From: Verrucomicrobiota bacterium
Lineage (GTDB): Bacteria; Verrucomicrobiota; Verrucomicrobiia; Opitutales; Opitutaceae
DNA length: 5,778 nt
NCBI GenBank assembly: GCA_023447015.1
Contig: JAEXPG010000205.1
Location: 1 to 5,778 of the forward strand
Reading direction: 5' to 3'
In this document: positions 1-5,778 of the stretch, piece after piece
Layout: the number at the start of each line of letters is the position of its first letter
Numbering within the stretch: position 1 is the first letter of the stretch
Notes under the pieces: model-generated
Seen by the model: only the letters and a program-made list of their open reading frames with translations
Database searches by the model: none
What the model was told of the DNA's origin: nothing
Made by a program: the position numbers and the translations under genes

Positions 1-1
1 C

Positions 2-1804
2 TCCACCACCAAGCCCGAGCAATGGCGCCCCGCCCTCGCCGTGGCCGAACAGGAGCTCCGCCGCGCCCTCGCGCACGGGTTCCAGGCCGCGGAGCTGCGC
101 GAAGCCACCGCCAACATGGCCAACGCCCTCGACGACGCCGTGAAGCAGGCCCCCACGCGCCGCTCCCCCGGCCTCGCCGCCGGTCTGGTCGCCACCATCG
201 CCGGGAAGAACGTCTTCGAGCACCCCACCGCCACCCGCGACCTCTACAAGCCCGCGCTCGCGGCGGTGTCCGTCGACGACTGTCTCGCCGCCCTGCGCGC
301 CGCCTGGACCTCCTCCGGCCGGCTCATCTTCGTCTCGGGCAACCTCCCGACCGAAGTCGACGCGGCCGCCGTTGTCGCCGCCTTCAACGAAAGCCACGCC
401 GTCGCCGTCTCCGCCCCCGCCAAGATCGCCGAGGCCAGCTGGGGCTACACCGACTTCGGTGCCGCCGGCGCCGTCACCGCGCGCAACGAGATCGCCGACC
501 TGGGCATCACGCAGGTCGACTTCGCCAACGGCGTGAAGCTCAACCTCAAGAAGACCGACTTCCAGGCGTCCGCCATCCTGCTCACGGCGCGCTTCGGCGG
601 CGGCCTGCTCACCATGCCGGCCGACAAGCCCGGCCTCGATATCTTCACCAGCAGCGCCGCCGGCCTGATGGGCCTCGGCAAGCACAGCGCCGACGACCTC
701 CAGCGCATCCTCGCCGGCCGCTCCGTCGGCGCCGGCTTCAGCGTCGCCAAGGACGCCTTCGTCGTCTCCGGGAAAACCACCCCGCAGGATCTCGAGCTCG
801 AGCTCCAGCTCCTCGCCGCCCAGGCGACCGATCCCGGTTACCGCCCCGAGGCCGAGCGTCTGCTCCGCCGCGGGATGGCGCAGTTCTACACCCAGCTCCA
901 ACACACGCCCGAGGGCGCCTTCCAGCTCGAGATCCAGCGCGCGCTCGCCAGCGGCGACCCCCGCTTCGGCATCCCGTCCCTGGAGACGCTGTCGCGCTAC
1001 ACGATGGCCGACGTGCGGGCCTGGCTCGCCCCCGAGATCACGAAGGGGCCGCTCGAGCTGAGCATCGTGGGCGACATCGATGTCGAGGCGACGATCGCCC
1101 TCGCCGCGAAGACCTTCGGCGCGCTCCCCGTCCGCTCCGCCAAGCCCGCCTACGCCGACCAGCGCCAGGTCGCGTTTCCCGCCGCCGGGTTCGCCGCCGA
1201 GCGCAAGGTCCAGACCGAGATCCCGCGCGGCAGCGTCTTCCTCTTCTGGCCCACCGCAGATTCCCTCGACGCCCCGCGCAGCCGCCGGCTCAACGTGCTC
1301 GCCGACGTCATCGAGGACCGCCTCCGCCTGAAGATCCGCGAAGGACTGGGCGGCGCCTACAGCCCCAGCGTCGGCCAGATTGGCAGCGACACGTTCCCCG
1401 GCTACGGCTTCACCCTCGTGCAGATCGGCGTCGATCCGGCGCAGGCGCCCGCGATCCTCGCCGCCGTGCGCGAGATCGCCGAATCGCTGCGCACCGGCGG
1501 CATCACCGACGACGAGCTGCAACGCGTGAAACAGCCGATCCTCACCCAGGTCGCCGAGAGCGCGCGCACCAATCCCTACTGGCTGGGCACCGTGCTCGCC
1601 GCCTCCCGCGAGTTCCCGGTCCGCGTCGACTGGGCCCGCACCCGCACCAGCGACATCGCCGCGATCACCCGGGAGGAGATCAACACCTTCGCCGCCCAGT
1701 ACCTCCAGCCCGCTCGGCTGGTCAGCTACGTCGTCCTCCCCGAGCCGATGCCCGGCGCCCCCGCCGCCGCCCAGCCCGAGCCGGCGCTCCCGGCGGCGAA
1801 ATAG
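2..1804 (+). CDS. M16-family zinc protease (PqqL/insulinase-like), C-terminal part, 5' truncated by window edge
   Basis: The reading frame is open from base 2 to TAG at 1802-1804, giving 600 residues without the true start. M16 peptidases are metalloproteases built from four similar domains, with the zinc motif HxxEH in domain 1; that motif is absent here and should lie upstream. What is visible fits the rest of a protein of about 900 residues. Around residues 89-115, VSVDD...FVSGNL resembles the end of an M16 C domain. FANGVKLNLKKTDF (174-187) opens the second half, followed by SIVGDID (354-360). RLKIREGLGGAYSPSV (about 442-457) matches the 'lRe..G..Y' signature of the last domain, and NPYWLGTVL (524-532) is typical of PqqL-like members. 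The protein ends in an Ala/Pro-rich tail. Family members are usually periplasmic or envelope-associated, but no signal peptide can be judged here. The family call is firm; substrate is unknown. Confidence 0.9.
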   Translation, partial: STTKPEQWRPALAVAEQELRRALAHGFQAAELREATANMANALDDAVKQAPTRRSPGLAAGLVATIAGKNVFEHPTATRDLYKPALAAVSVDDCLAALRAAWTSSGRLIFVSGNLPTEVDAAAVVAAFNESHAVAVSAPAKIAEASWGYTDFGAAGAVTARNEIADLGITQVDFANGVKLNLKKTDFQASAILLTARFGGGLLTMPADKPGLDIFTSSAAGLMGLGKHSADDLQRILAGRSVGAGFSVAKDAFVVSGKTTPQDLELELQLLAAQATDPGYRPEAERLLRRGMAQFYTQLQHTPEGAFQLEIQRALASGDPRFGIPSLETLSRYTMADVRAWLAPEITKGPLELSIVGDIDVEATIALAAKTFGALPVRSAKPAYADQRQVAFPAAGFAAERKVQTEIPRGSVFLFWPTADSLDAPRSRRLNVLADVIEDRLRLKIREGLGGAYSPSVGQIGSDTFPGYGFTLVQIGVDPAQAPAILAAVREIAESLRTGGITDDELQRVKQPILTQVAESARTNPYWLGTVLAASREFPVRVDWARTRTSDIAAITREEINTFAAQYLQPARLVSYVVLPEPMPGAPAAAQPEPALPAAK

Positions 1805-1870
1805 CCCCGCGCGGCAACGCACCACGCCACTCCCGGCCGACCCTCCGCCCTCGTCCACGTCTCCGGCCCC

Positions 1871-3379
1871 TTGCACCGCGACTTCCAGCTCTTCCGTCGC
1901 ATCCTCGCCAACGATCTGCGGCTCTACTTCCGCAGCGGCAAGGGCGCGGCCGGGAGGATCGGCGGCGCCGTCTTCCAGTTGCTGATGCTCGCGATCGTGC
2001 ACCTGCCGGTCATGGCCGCGATGCGGGCCTTCACCCGTGGCGGCGCGGACGCCGGCGCGACCGAGTTCGCCGTCTTGCTCGCTCTGCTGCTCGTCGTCGC
2101 CGCGGCCTCGCAGCGTTCGCTCGAGACGCTCTACAACCGCGGCGACCTCCCACTGCTTCTCTCCAGCCCGGCGCCGCTCCGGGTCATCGTCGCCACGCGG
2201 CTCGCGGACATCACACTGACCACGCTCGTCGCGAGCGCGGTCTTCATCATCCCGCTCTTGGACTGCGCCATCCTGCTGCACGGCCGGCACTGGTGGTGGG
2301 GCTGGCCGGCCTGGGTGGCGGGCGCCGCGCTGCTCGTGCCGCTCACGCTCGCGGCCACGCTCGCCACGGTGCGCCGGATCGGGGCGCGCCGCGCCCGGGT
2401 GATCGTGCAGCTCTTCGGCATCGCGCTGGGAATGGCGGCGTTCGCCGGTTTCCAGGCGTCGAACTGGATGACGCGTCCCGGCCCCGGATTCGGCGGCCGC
2501 CTTGCCGGTGGTTGGCTGAGCCGGCTCGCCGTGCCCCCCCTCACCCAGCTTGGCGACGCCGCCCGCGGGGATCCGCTCTGGCTCGGGCTGATCGCCGCCC
2601 TCGGCGTCGGCGCCACCGTCTGGGCACTGCGGCGGCTCACGCGGGACTTCGCCCACGGCGCGCTCGCCGCCGTCGCCGACACAGCCGAGGCCCCCGCCGG
2701 GCGCCCGACTCCCGCCGCCGCGTGGCGCGGTAGTTTTGAGCGCCCACGCTGGCGCACGATCGTGCTGAAGGAGCTGCGCATGGTGTTCCGCGACCCGCTG
2801 CTGCTCGCGCGCGCCTCGACGCAGATCGTCACCATCATTCCCGGGCTGGCCGGCGCTTTCCTCTACCGGGCCTCCGTGGGGCTCGCGGGAGTGGCGCTCG
2901 TCGGCCCCGCAATGGCCGCGGCGCTGCTCGCCGCGCTCATGACCACCAACGACGAGGCGCCCGACTGCACCGCCGCCAGCCCGATCTCCCGGCGGAGGGC
3001 GGCCGTGGCCCGCACCGCCGCCGCCGCCTTCTACCCCGCGCTTCTGGGCTGGATCATCAGCGGCGTCATCCTCGGGCTCGGCCATCCGTTGATCGCGGCG
3101 ATCACCGGCGTCGGCGCGACGCTCAACGCCGCCGCCATCGCCTGGTTGACGACCTGCACCGTCCGCCCGCACACCGCCGAGGACCGCGCCCGCAACAAGC
3201 AGCCGATGATCATCGGCCAGTCGTTGTACGGCATGCTCATCGGCGGCATCGGCGCCGGCGGCGTGGCCCTCTGGTTCGCCGAACAGCCCCTCGTCGCCGC
3301 CATCATGTTCGGGCTCGCCATCCTGACCGCCGGCGCGGGCTTCTTCGTCCGGCCGCGGCGCACCTGGGCGGTGAGCTGA
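1871..3379 (+). CDS. Polytopic membrane protein, probable ABC-2-type exporter permease
   Basis: This 502-residue protein begins at TTG; the same frame has no ATG or GTG between the preceding stop (1802-1804) and this codon. It lies 66 nt after the protease gene. About 10-12 hydrophobic segments can be picked out, near residues 31-50, 65-80, 112-135, 145-165, 178-195, 235-253, 318-356, 384-427, 447-468 and 474-492. A cytoplasmic-looking NDLRLYFRS (14-22) before the first set and KELRMVFRD (300-308) before the second set are the usual lead-ins of ABC-2-like permeases. Each is followed by a basic loop, LSSPAPLRVIVATR (97-110) and AASPISRRRAAVAR (368-381). The likely role is the membrane half of an exporter, which needs a separate ATPase; none is in the window, so the partner and cargo are unknown. 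No ribosome binding site is seen. It could instead be a non-ABC membrane protein, but the paired motifs make this less likely. Confidence 0.8.
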   Translation: MHRDFQLFRRILANDLRLYFRSGKGAAGRIGGAVFQLLMLAIVHLPVMAAMRAFTRGGADAGATEFAVLLALLLVVAAASQRSLETLYNRGDLPLLLSSPAPLRVIVATRLADITLTTLVASAVFIIPLLDCAILLHGRHWWWGWPAWVAGAALLVPLTLAATLATVRRIGARRARVIVQLFGIALGMAAFAGFQASNWMTRPGPGFGGRLAGGWLSRLAVPPLTQLGDAARGDPLWLGLIAALGVGATVWALRRLTRDFAHGALAAVADTAEAPAGRPTPAAAWRGSFERPRWRTIVLKELRMVFRDPLLLARASTQIVTIIPGLAGAFLYRASVGLAGVALVGPAMAAALLAALMTTNDEAPDCTAASPISRRRAAVARTAAAAFYPALLGWIISGVILGLGHPLIAAITGVGATLNAAAIAWLTTCTVRPHTAEDRARNKQPMIIGQSLYGMLIGGIGAGGVALWFAEQPLVAAIMFGLAILTAGAGFFVRPRRTWAVS

Positions 3380-3408
3380 CGCACCGTTTGTTCCGTTAAC
3401 CCACCACC

Positions 3409-3858
3409 ATGCCCAACGTCCCCGGTCTCCGTTCCCCCTTCGAGAAAGTCGGTCGGCTCGTCTATTTCGGCCGCATGCTCGACAAGATCCGCCTGCACGC
3501 CGCCGGCCAGCTCCCGCCGGAGTTCGCCGCCAACCTCGGCGAAAACGTCCCACGGTTCTTCGACGCGCGTTGCTGCCGCTTCCTCGGCATCAAGCACACC
3601 GATCTGACCGCGCGCACCCTCCAGGGCGGCTCCGACGAGGAGATCCTCGCCTGGGCCCACGCCGTCGGCACGCCGCGCACCGACGAGGAATGCACCGTCT
3701 GGAACGTCTTCATGATGAAACTCGGCTGGCGCGACGAGGCCACCGAGCGCGTGAAGCTGCGCGCCGCCGAATACGGCCTCGCCGGCTGCGGTGCCGAGAC
3801 GATGTTCGACCTGATCGAGGCCGACGAGGGTCGCCCGCTCGGCCGGCTCTGCCTCTGA
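3409..3858 (+). CDS. DUF5069 domain-containing protein
   Basis: This is a 149-residue soluble protein with no signal peptide or membrane segment, starting at ATG 29 nt after the permease stop and ending at TGA. Its length and pattern match the DUF5069 family from memory: LRSPFEKVGRLVYFGRMLDKIRLHA in the N-terminal third (residues 7-31, quoted piecewise: LRSPFEKVGRLV, then MLDKIRLH), a middle FFDARCCRFLGI (50-61), and GGSDEEILAWA (73-83). The family has no established biochemical function that I know of. Four cysteines (55, 56, 95, 127) and one near the end (148) are present, but their spacing does not form an obvious metal site. No Shine-Dalgarno precedes the ATG; the start context is CACCACCATGCCC, shared with the next gene. 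The short gap suggests co-transcription with the permease, which does not by itself give a function. Confidence 0.88.
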   Translation: MPNVPGLRSPFEKVGRLVYFGRMLDKIRLHAAGQLPPEFAANLGENVPRFFDARCCRFLGIKHTDLTARTLQGGSDEEILAWAHAVGTPRTDEECTVWNVFMMKLGWRDEATERVKLRAAEYGLAGCGAETMFDLIEADEGRPLGRLCL

Positions 3859-3868
3859 CCGCCGGCCA

Positions 3869-3885
3869 CGCCGCGCTTCGCGGCG
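3869..3885 (+). terminator. Short GC-rich hairpin between the DUF5069 and AIM24-family genes, possible weak terminator
   Basis: CGCCGCG (3869-3875) pairs perfectly with CGCGGCG (3879-3885) over a 3-nt loop CTT, 10 nt after the DUF5069 stop. It is followed by CACTTT, so there is only a three-T run and not a real U-tract. It could weaken read-through, stabilise an mRNA end, or simply be chance in very GC-rich DNA. The downstream stretch to 3944 is noticeably less GC-rich than its surroundings. Confidence 0.3.
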
Positions 3886-3944
3886 CACTTTCCGCAACTT
3901 TCTCAACTGATCGGTGTTCTAACCTCGAACCACTCCGCACCACC

Positions 3945-4742
3945 ATGCCCGCGATGCACGAAATCGACTACAAGATCCACGGCGACGACATGCAGTTCGT
4001 CGAAGTGGAGCTCGACCCCAACGAAGCCGCCCTCGCCGAGGCCGGCGGCATGATGTACATGGAGGACGGGATCGAGATGCAGACGATCTTCGGCGACGGC
4101 TCCCAGCAGAACACCGGATTCCTCGGCTCGCTGCTCGGCGCCGGCAAGCGTCTGCTCACCGGCGAGTCGCTGTTCATGACGGCGTATCTCAACCGCGCCG
4201 TGGAAAAGCGCCGCGTCGCGTTCGGCGCGCCCTACCCGGGCAAGATCATCCCCGTGCACCTCGCCGAGATCGGCGGCACCATCCTCGCCCAGAAGGACTC
4301 GTTCCTCTGCGCGGCGAAAGGCGTGAGCGTCGGCATCGCCTTCAACCGGAAGATCGGCGCCGGCCTCTTCGGCGGCGAGGGTTTCATCATGGAGCGCCTC
4401 GAGGGCGACGGCTGGTGCTTCATGCACGCCGGCGGCACGATCCACGAGCGCACCCTCGCGCCCGGCGAGACGCTGCGCGTCGACACCGGCTGCATCGTCG
4501 CCTTCCAGCCCTCGGTCGAGTTCGACGTCCAATTCGTCGGCGGGATCAAAACCGCATTGTTCGGCGGCGAAGGCCTCTTCTTCGCCACGCTCCGCGGCCC
4601 GGGCCGGATCTGGCTGCAATCGCTCCCATTCAGCCGCCTCGCCGACCGCATCATCGCCGCGTCCCCGAAAGCCGGCGGCAAAGGTCGGGAGGAAGGCTCC
4701 GTCCTCGGCGGGCTCGGCCGCATGCTCGACGGCGACCGCTGA
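3945..4742 (+). CDS. AIM24/TIGR00266-family protein
   Basis: This 265-residue soluble protein matches the TIGR00266 (AIM24 domain) family closely in length and in order of motifs. These are AEAGGMMYMEDGIEM (31-45), KRLLTGESLFMTAYLN (68-83), GGTILAQKDSFLCAAKGV (110-127), GAGLFGGEGFIMERLEGDG (138-156), VDTGCIVAFQPSV (179-191) and LFGGEGLFFATLRGPG (205-220), then WLQSLPFSRLADRI. The fold is a beta-rich repeat structure related to the TRAP-like superfamily; the molecular function in bacteria is unsettled, and yeast Aim24 is mitochondrial. I chose ATG 3945 because homology begins there; the frame is open further upstream, but that part overlaps the DUF5069 gene in another frame. A second ATG follows at 3954, three codons in. 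No Shine-Dalgarno is visible; the start shares CACCACCATGCCC with the preceding gene. The C-terminal tail is Gly-rich and charged. Confidence 0.92.
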   Translation: MPAMHEIDYKIHGDDMQFVEVELDPNEAALAEAGGMMYMEDGIEMQTIFGDGSQQNTGFLGSLLGAGKRLLTGESLFMTAYLNRAVEKRRVAFGAPYPGKIIPVHLAEIGGTILAQKDSFLCAAKGVSVGIAFNRKIGAGLFGGEGFIMERLEGDGWCFMHAGGTIHERTLAPGETLRVDTGCIVAFQPSVEFDVQFVGGIKTALFGGEGLFFATLRGPGRIWLQSLPFSRLADRIIAASPKAGGKGREEGSVLGGLGRMLDGDR

Positions 4743-4765
4743 GCGCGGCACCGGCTCGAGGCGGC

Positions 4766-4794
4766 CACGGTGTCCGAGCAGGTCGGACACCGTG
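4766..4794. repeat. Perfect 12-bp inverted repeat, possible terminator stem or dispersed palindrome
   Basis: CACGGTGTCCGA (4766-4777) and TCGGACACCGTG (4783-4794) are exact reverse complements around the 5-nt loop GCAGG. It begins 24 nt after the AIM24-family stop, a natural place for a transcription terminator or mRNA-end hairpin. The stem is followed by CAGTGCGTG with no T run, so it is not a canonical intrinsic terminator. A dispersed palindromic repeat or a protein-binding operator are alternatives. The pairing is certain; the role is not. Confidence 0.7.
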
Positions 4795-4874
4795 CAGTGC
4801 GTGACCGGATCCGCCGAGTTTGCGGCCACCGGATAGGCTTCGCCTCTGGTATCAGCACGGTTCCGCTGACTGAG

Positions 4875-4946
4875 GTAGGAGCCTGCTTGCAGGCGATCCG
4901 CCGTCCGCCGTTCCCGAGCCAGAATCGCCTGCAAGCAGCCTCCTAC
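4875..4946. repeat. Inverted pair of REP-like palindromes (BIME-like element)
   Basis: Two 23-nt arms, 4875-4897 and 4924-4946, are reverse complements at 22 of 23 positions (mismatch at 4939) around a 26-nt spacer. Each arm, read inward, starts with GTAG and contains its own small palindrome: GCCTGCTTGCAGGC, perfect, at 4881-4894, and a one-mismatch version in the second arm. A 5' GTAG/GTGG tetranucleotide followed by a short palindrome is the known layout of REP sequences mobilised by RAYT (Y1-type, IS200/IS605-related) transposases, and inverted REP pairs are called BIMEs. No RAYT gene is in the window. In RNA the pair could form one long hairpin that protects or ends transcripts from the AIM24-family gene. 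Confidence 0.75.
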
Positions 4947-5053
4947 AAGTAGTGGTTACGGCAGAGCCGGCGTCCCTCTCTTCGTGCGAAGGTCGGAAAA
5001 CGCCGCACGGGTTCCCGATTGAAACCGCGGCGCGGCGGTCCGTTGCTTGAGGG

Positions 5054-5778
5054 GTGGACCAAGCCACCCGCCAAGCCCTCCGCTCGTTTCCCCGCGCCAT
5101 GTGGGTGGTCGCGGTGGGCAATTTCGTGAACCGCTTCGGCGGCTTCGTCGTCCCGTTGCTGGCGCTCCACCTCACCCATCTCGGCTTCACCGCCGAGCGC
5201 ATCGGCATTGTCCTCGGCGCGTACGGCATCGGCCGGCTCGGCGCCTCCGTTCTCGGCGGCGTGTGGACCGACCGCCACGGCCACCGCTTCGTGATCGCCG
5301 TGTCGATGTTCAGCTCCGCCGCCGGCATGCTCGTGCTGGGTTTCCTCACCGACTACTACGCGATCTTGGCGATGGTGTTCTTCCAAGGCCTCGCCTCGGA
5401 ACTCTTCCGGCCCGCCTCCAGCGCGCTCATCGCCGAACTCGCGCCAGCCGAGCACCGGCTCACGGCCTTCGCGCTCAACCGCCTCGCCGTCAACGCCGGC
5501 TTCGCCCTCGGCCCGGCCGTGGGCGGTATCCTCGCGCATATCTCCTTCCATTGGATCTTCGTCGGCAACGCCCTCGCCGATCTGCTCTACGGCGTGCTCG
5601 CCTGGCGCGGACTGCCCGCCCGCGTGCAACACCACGCCGCCCCCGACGACACCGCCGGCGGCACGTGGACCGCCGTGCTGGCCGACCGCCGCCTGCTGCT
5701 CTTCCTCGCGTCGATCTTCCCGATGACGTTCATCTTCATGCAGGGCTCGTCGAGCTTCGCGCTCTACACCGCCGACCT
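5054..5778 (+). CDS. Major facilitator superfamily transporter, N-terminal part, 3' truncated by window edge
   Basis: The frame runs from GTG 5054 off the right edge, giving 241 residues of a protein expected to be about 400. MFS proteins are 12-helix inner-membrane secondary transporters. Seen here are TM1 (about 17-38), TM2 (50-68), motif A GVWTDRHGHR (69-78), TM3 (80-98), TM4 (101-118), TM5 with a motif-C-like NAGFALGPAVGG (147-158), TM6 (165-184), a charged inter-domain loop (about 185-212) and the start of TM7. This pattern fits drug/metabolite efflux-type (DHA1-like) members, but the substrate cannot be read from sequence. GTG 5054 is the first start after an in-frame TGA (5048-5050). 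I prefer it to ATG 5099 because the SFPRAMW stretch before TM1 looks like the conserved cytoplasmic lead of this family. A GAGGG (5049-5053) abuts the GTG with no spacer, so it is a poor ribosome binding site for that start. Confidence 0.9.
   Translation, partial: MDQATRQALRSFPRAMWVVAVGNFVNRFGGFVVPLLALHLTHLGFTAERIGIVLGAYGIGRLGASVLGGVWTDRHGHRFVIAVSMFSSAAGMLVLGFLTDYYAILAMVFFQGLASELFRPASSALIAELAPAEHRLTAFALNRLAVNAGFALGPAVGGILAHISFHWIFVGNALADLLYGVLAWRGLPARVQHHAAPDDTAGGTWTAVLADRRLLLFLASIFPMTFIFMQGSSSFALYTAD

Larger units (their letters stand above)
4743..5053. other. Intergenic region with two palindromic elements, no credible gene
   Basis: These 311 nt separate the AIM24-family gene from the MFS gene. 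They hold a perfect 12-bp inverted repeat just after the upstream stop, a 72-bp inverted pair of REP-like palindromes, and about 107 nt of leader before the MFS start. Small additional self-complementary spots exist (AGGC-TTC-GCCT at 4835-4845 and CTTCG-TG-CGAAG at 4980-4991), too short to call. The open frames that cross this stretch run through the palindromes and resemble nothing. I could not pick a convincing -35/-10 promoter for the MFS gene, although one is expected somewhere between 4947 and 5053. Confidence 0.75.

Noticed and set aside
2..1804. A search for an HxxEH zinc motif in the visible part of the protease
   Set aside because: None is present. This is expected, because the motif belongs to the N-terminal domain outside the window, so it is not evidence of an inactive enzyme.
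22..2733. A 903-codon open frame covering both the protease and permease genes in another frame
   Set aside because: Its translation is dominated by Arg, Pro and Ala with no motif, and it overlaps two well-supported genes. It is a frame-shadow of high-GC coding DNA.
3895..3923. A possible promoter before the AIM24-family gene, with TCTAAC (3918-3923) as a -10
   Set aside because: The -10 matches only 4 of 6 bases and nothing close to TTGACA lies 16-18 nt upstream; the lower GC there is suggestive but not enough.
3570..3944. A 125-codon N-terminal extension of the AIM24-family protein
   Set aside because: It overlaps the DUF5069 gene in another frame and reads as Arg-rich shadow; family homology starts at ATG 3945.
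4804..4834. Short direct repeats ACCGGAT (4804-4810 and 4828-4834) and GCGGCCAC (4761-4768 and 4822-4829)
   Set aside because: Seven- and eight-base matches are expected by chance in DNA this GC-rich and show no regular spacing.
3903..4934. A 343-codon open frame on the minus strand
   Set aside because: It is the complement of the AIM24-family gene and the palindromic gap, has a biased Glu/Ala/Val/Asp composition and no recognisable domain.
4770..4952. A 60-codon open frame in the intergenic gap
   Set aside because: It runs through both palindromic elements and has no family-like features or ribosome binding site.
4943..5635. A 230-codon open frame on the minus strand
   Set aside because: It is antisense to the MFS gene, whose + strand frame shows clear transmembrane segments and motif A; the minus-strand product is a composition artefact.

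Overview
The window is one GC-rich, tightly packed bacterial stretch with every recognisable gene on the + strand. High GC, G/C-ending codons, almost no Shine-Dalgarno sequences, a DUF5069 gene and an AIM24/TIGR00266 gene together suggest Verrucomicrobiota, perhaps Opitutaceae. That assignment is an inference from general style, not from a marker gene.

Layout: (1) 2-1804 is the C-terminal 600 residues of an M16-family (PqqL-like/insulinase-like) zinc protease whose catalytic N-terminal domain lies off the left edge. (2) After 66 nt, 1871-3379 is a polytopic membrane protein of 502 residues, most like the permease of an ABC-2-type exporter, with a TTG start and visible two-fold internal repetition; no ATPase is in the window. 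(3) After 29 nt, 3409-3858 is a small DUF5069 protein of unknown function. (4) After 86 nt holding a small hairpin, 3945-4742 is an AIM24/TIGR00266-family protein of 265 residues. (5) A 311-nt intergenic gap (4743-5053) carries a perfect 12-bp inverted repeat and a 72-bp inverted pair of REP-like palindromes. (6) 5054 to the right edge is the N-terminal 241 residues of a major facilitator superfamily transporter, starting at GTG.

The first four genes are close enough to be co-transcribed, but their predicted jobs (proteolysis, export, two uncharacterised soluble proteins) do not form an obvious pathway. The MFS gene is probably a separate unit behind the palindromic gap. I found no rRNA, tRNA, CRISPR array, transposase or prophage gene. 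The least ordinary part is the palindromic intergenic region. The genes look like conserved chromosomal genes, and I see no clear case for a new multi-gene system here.
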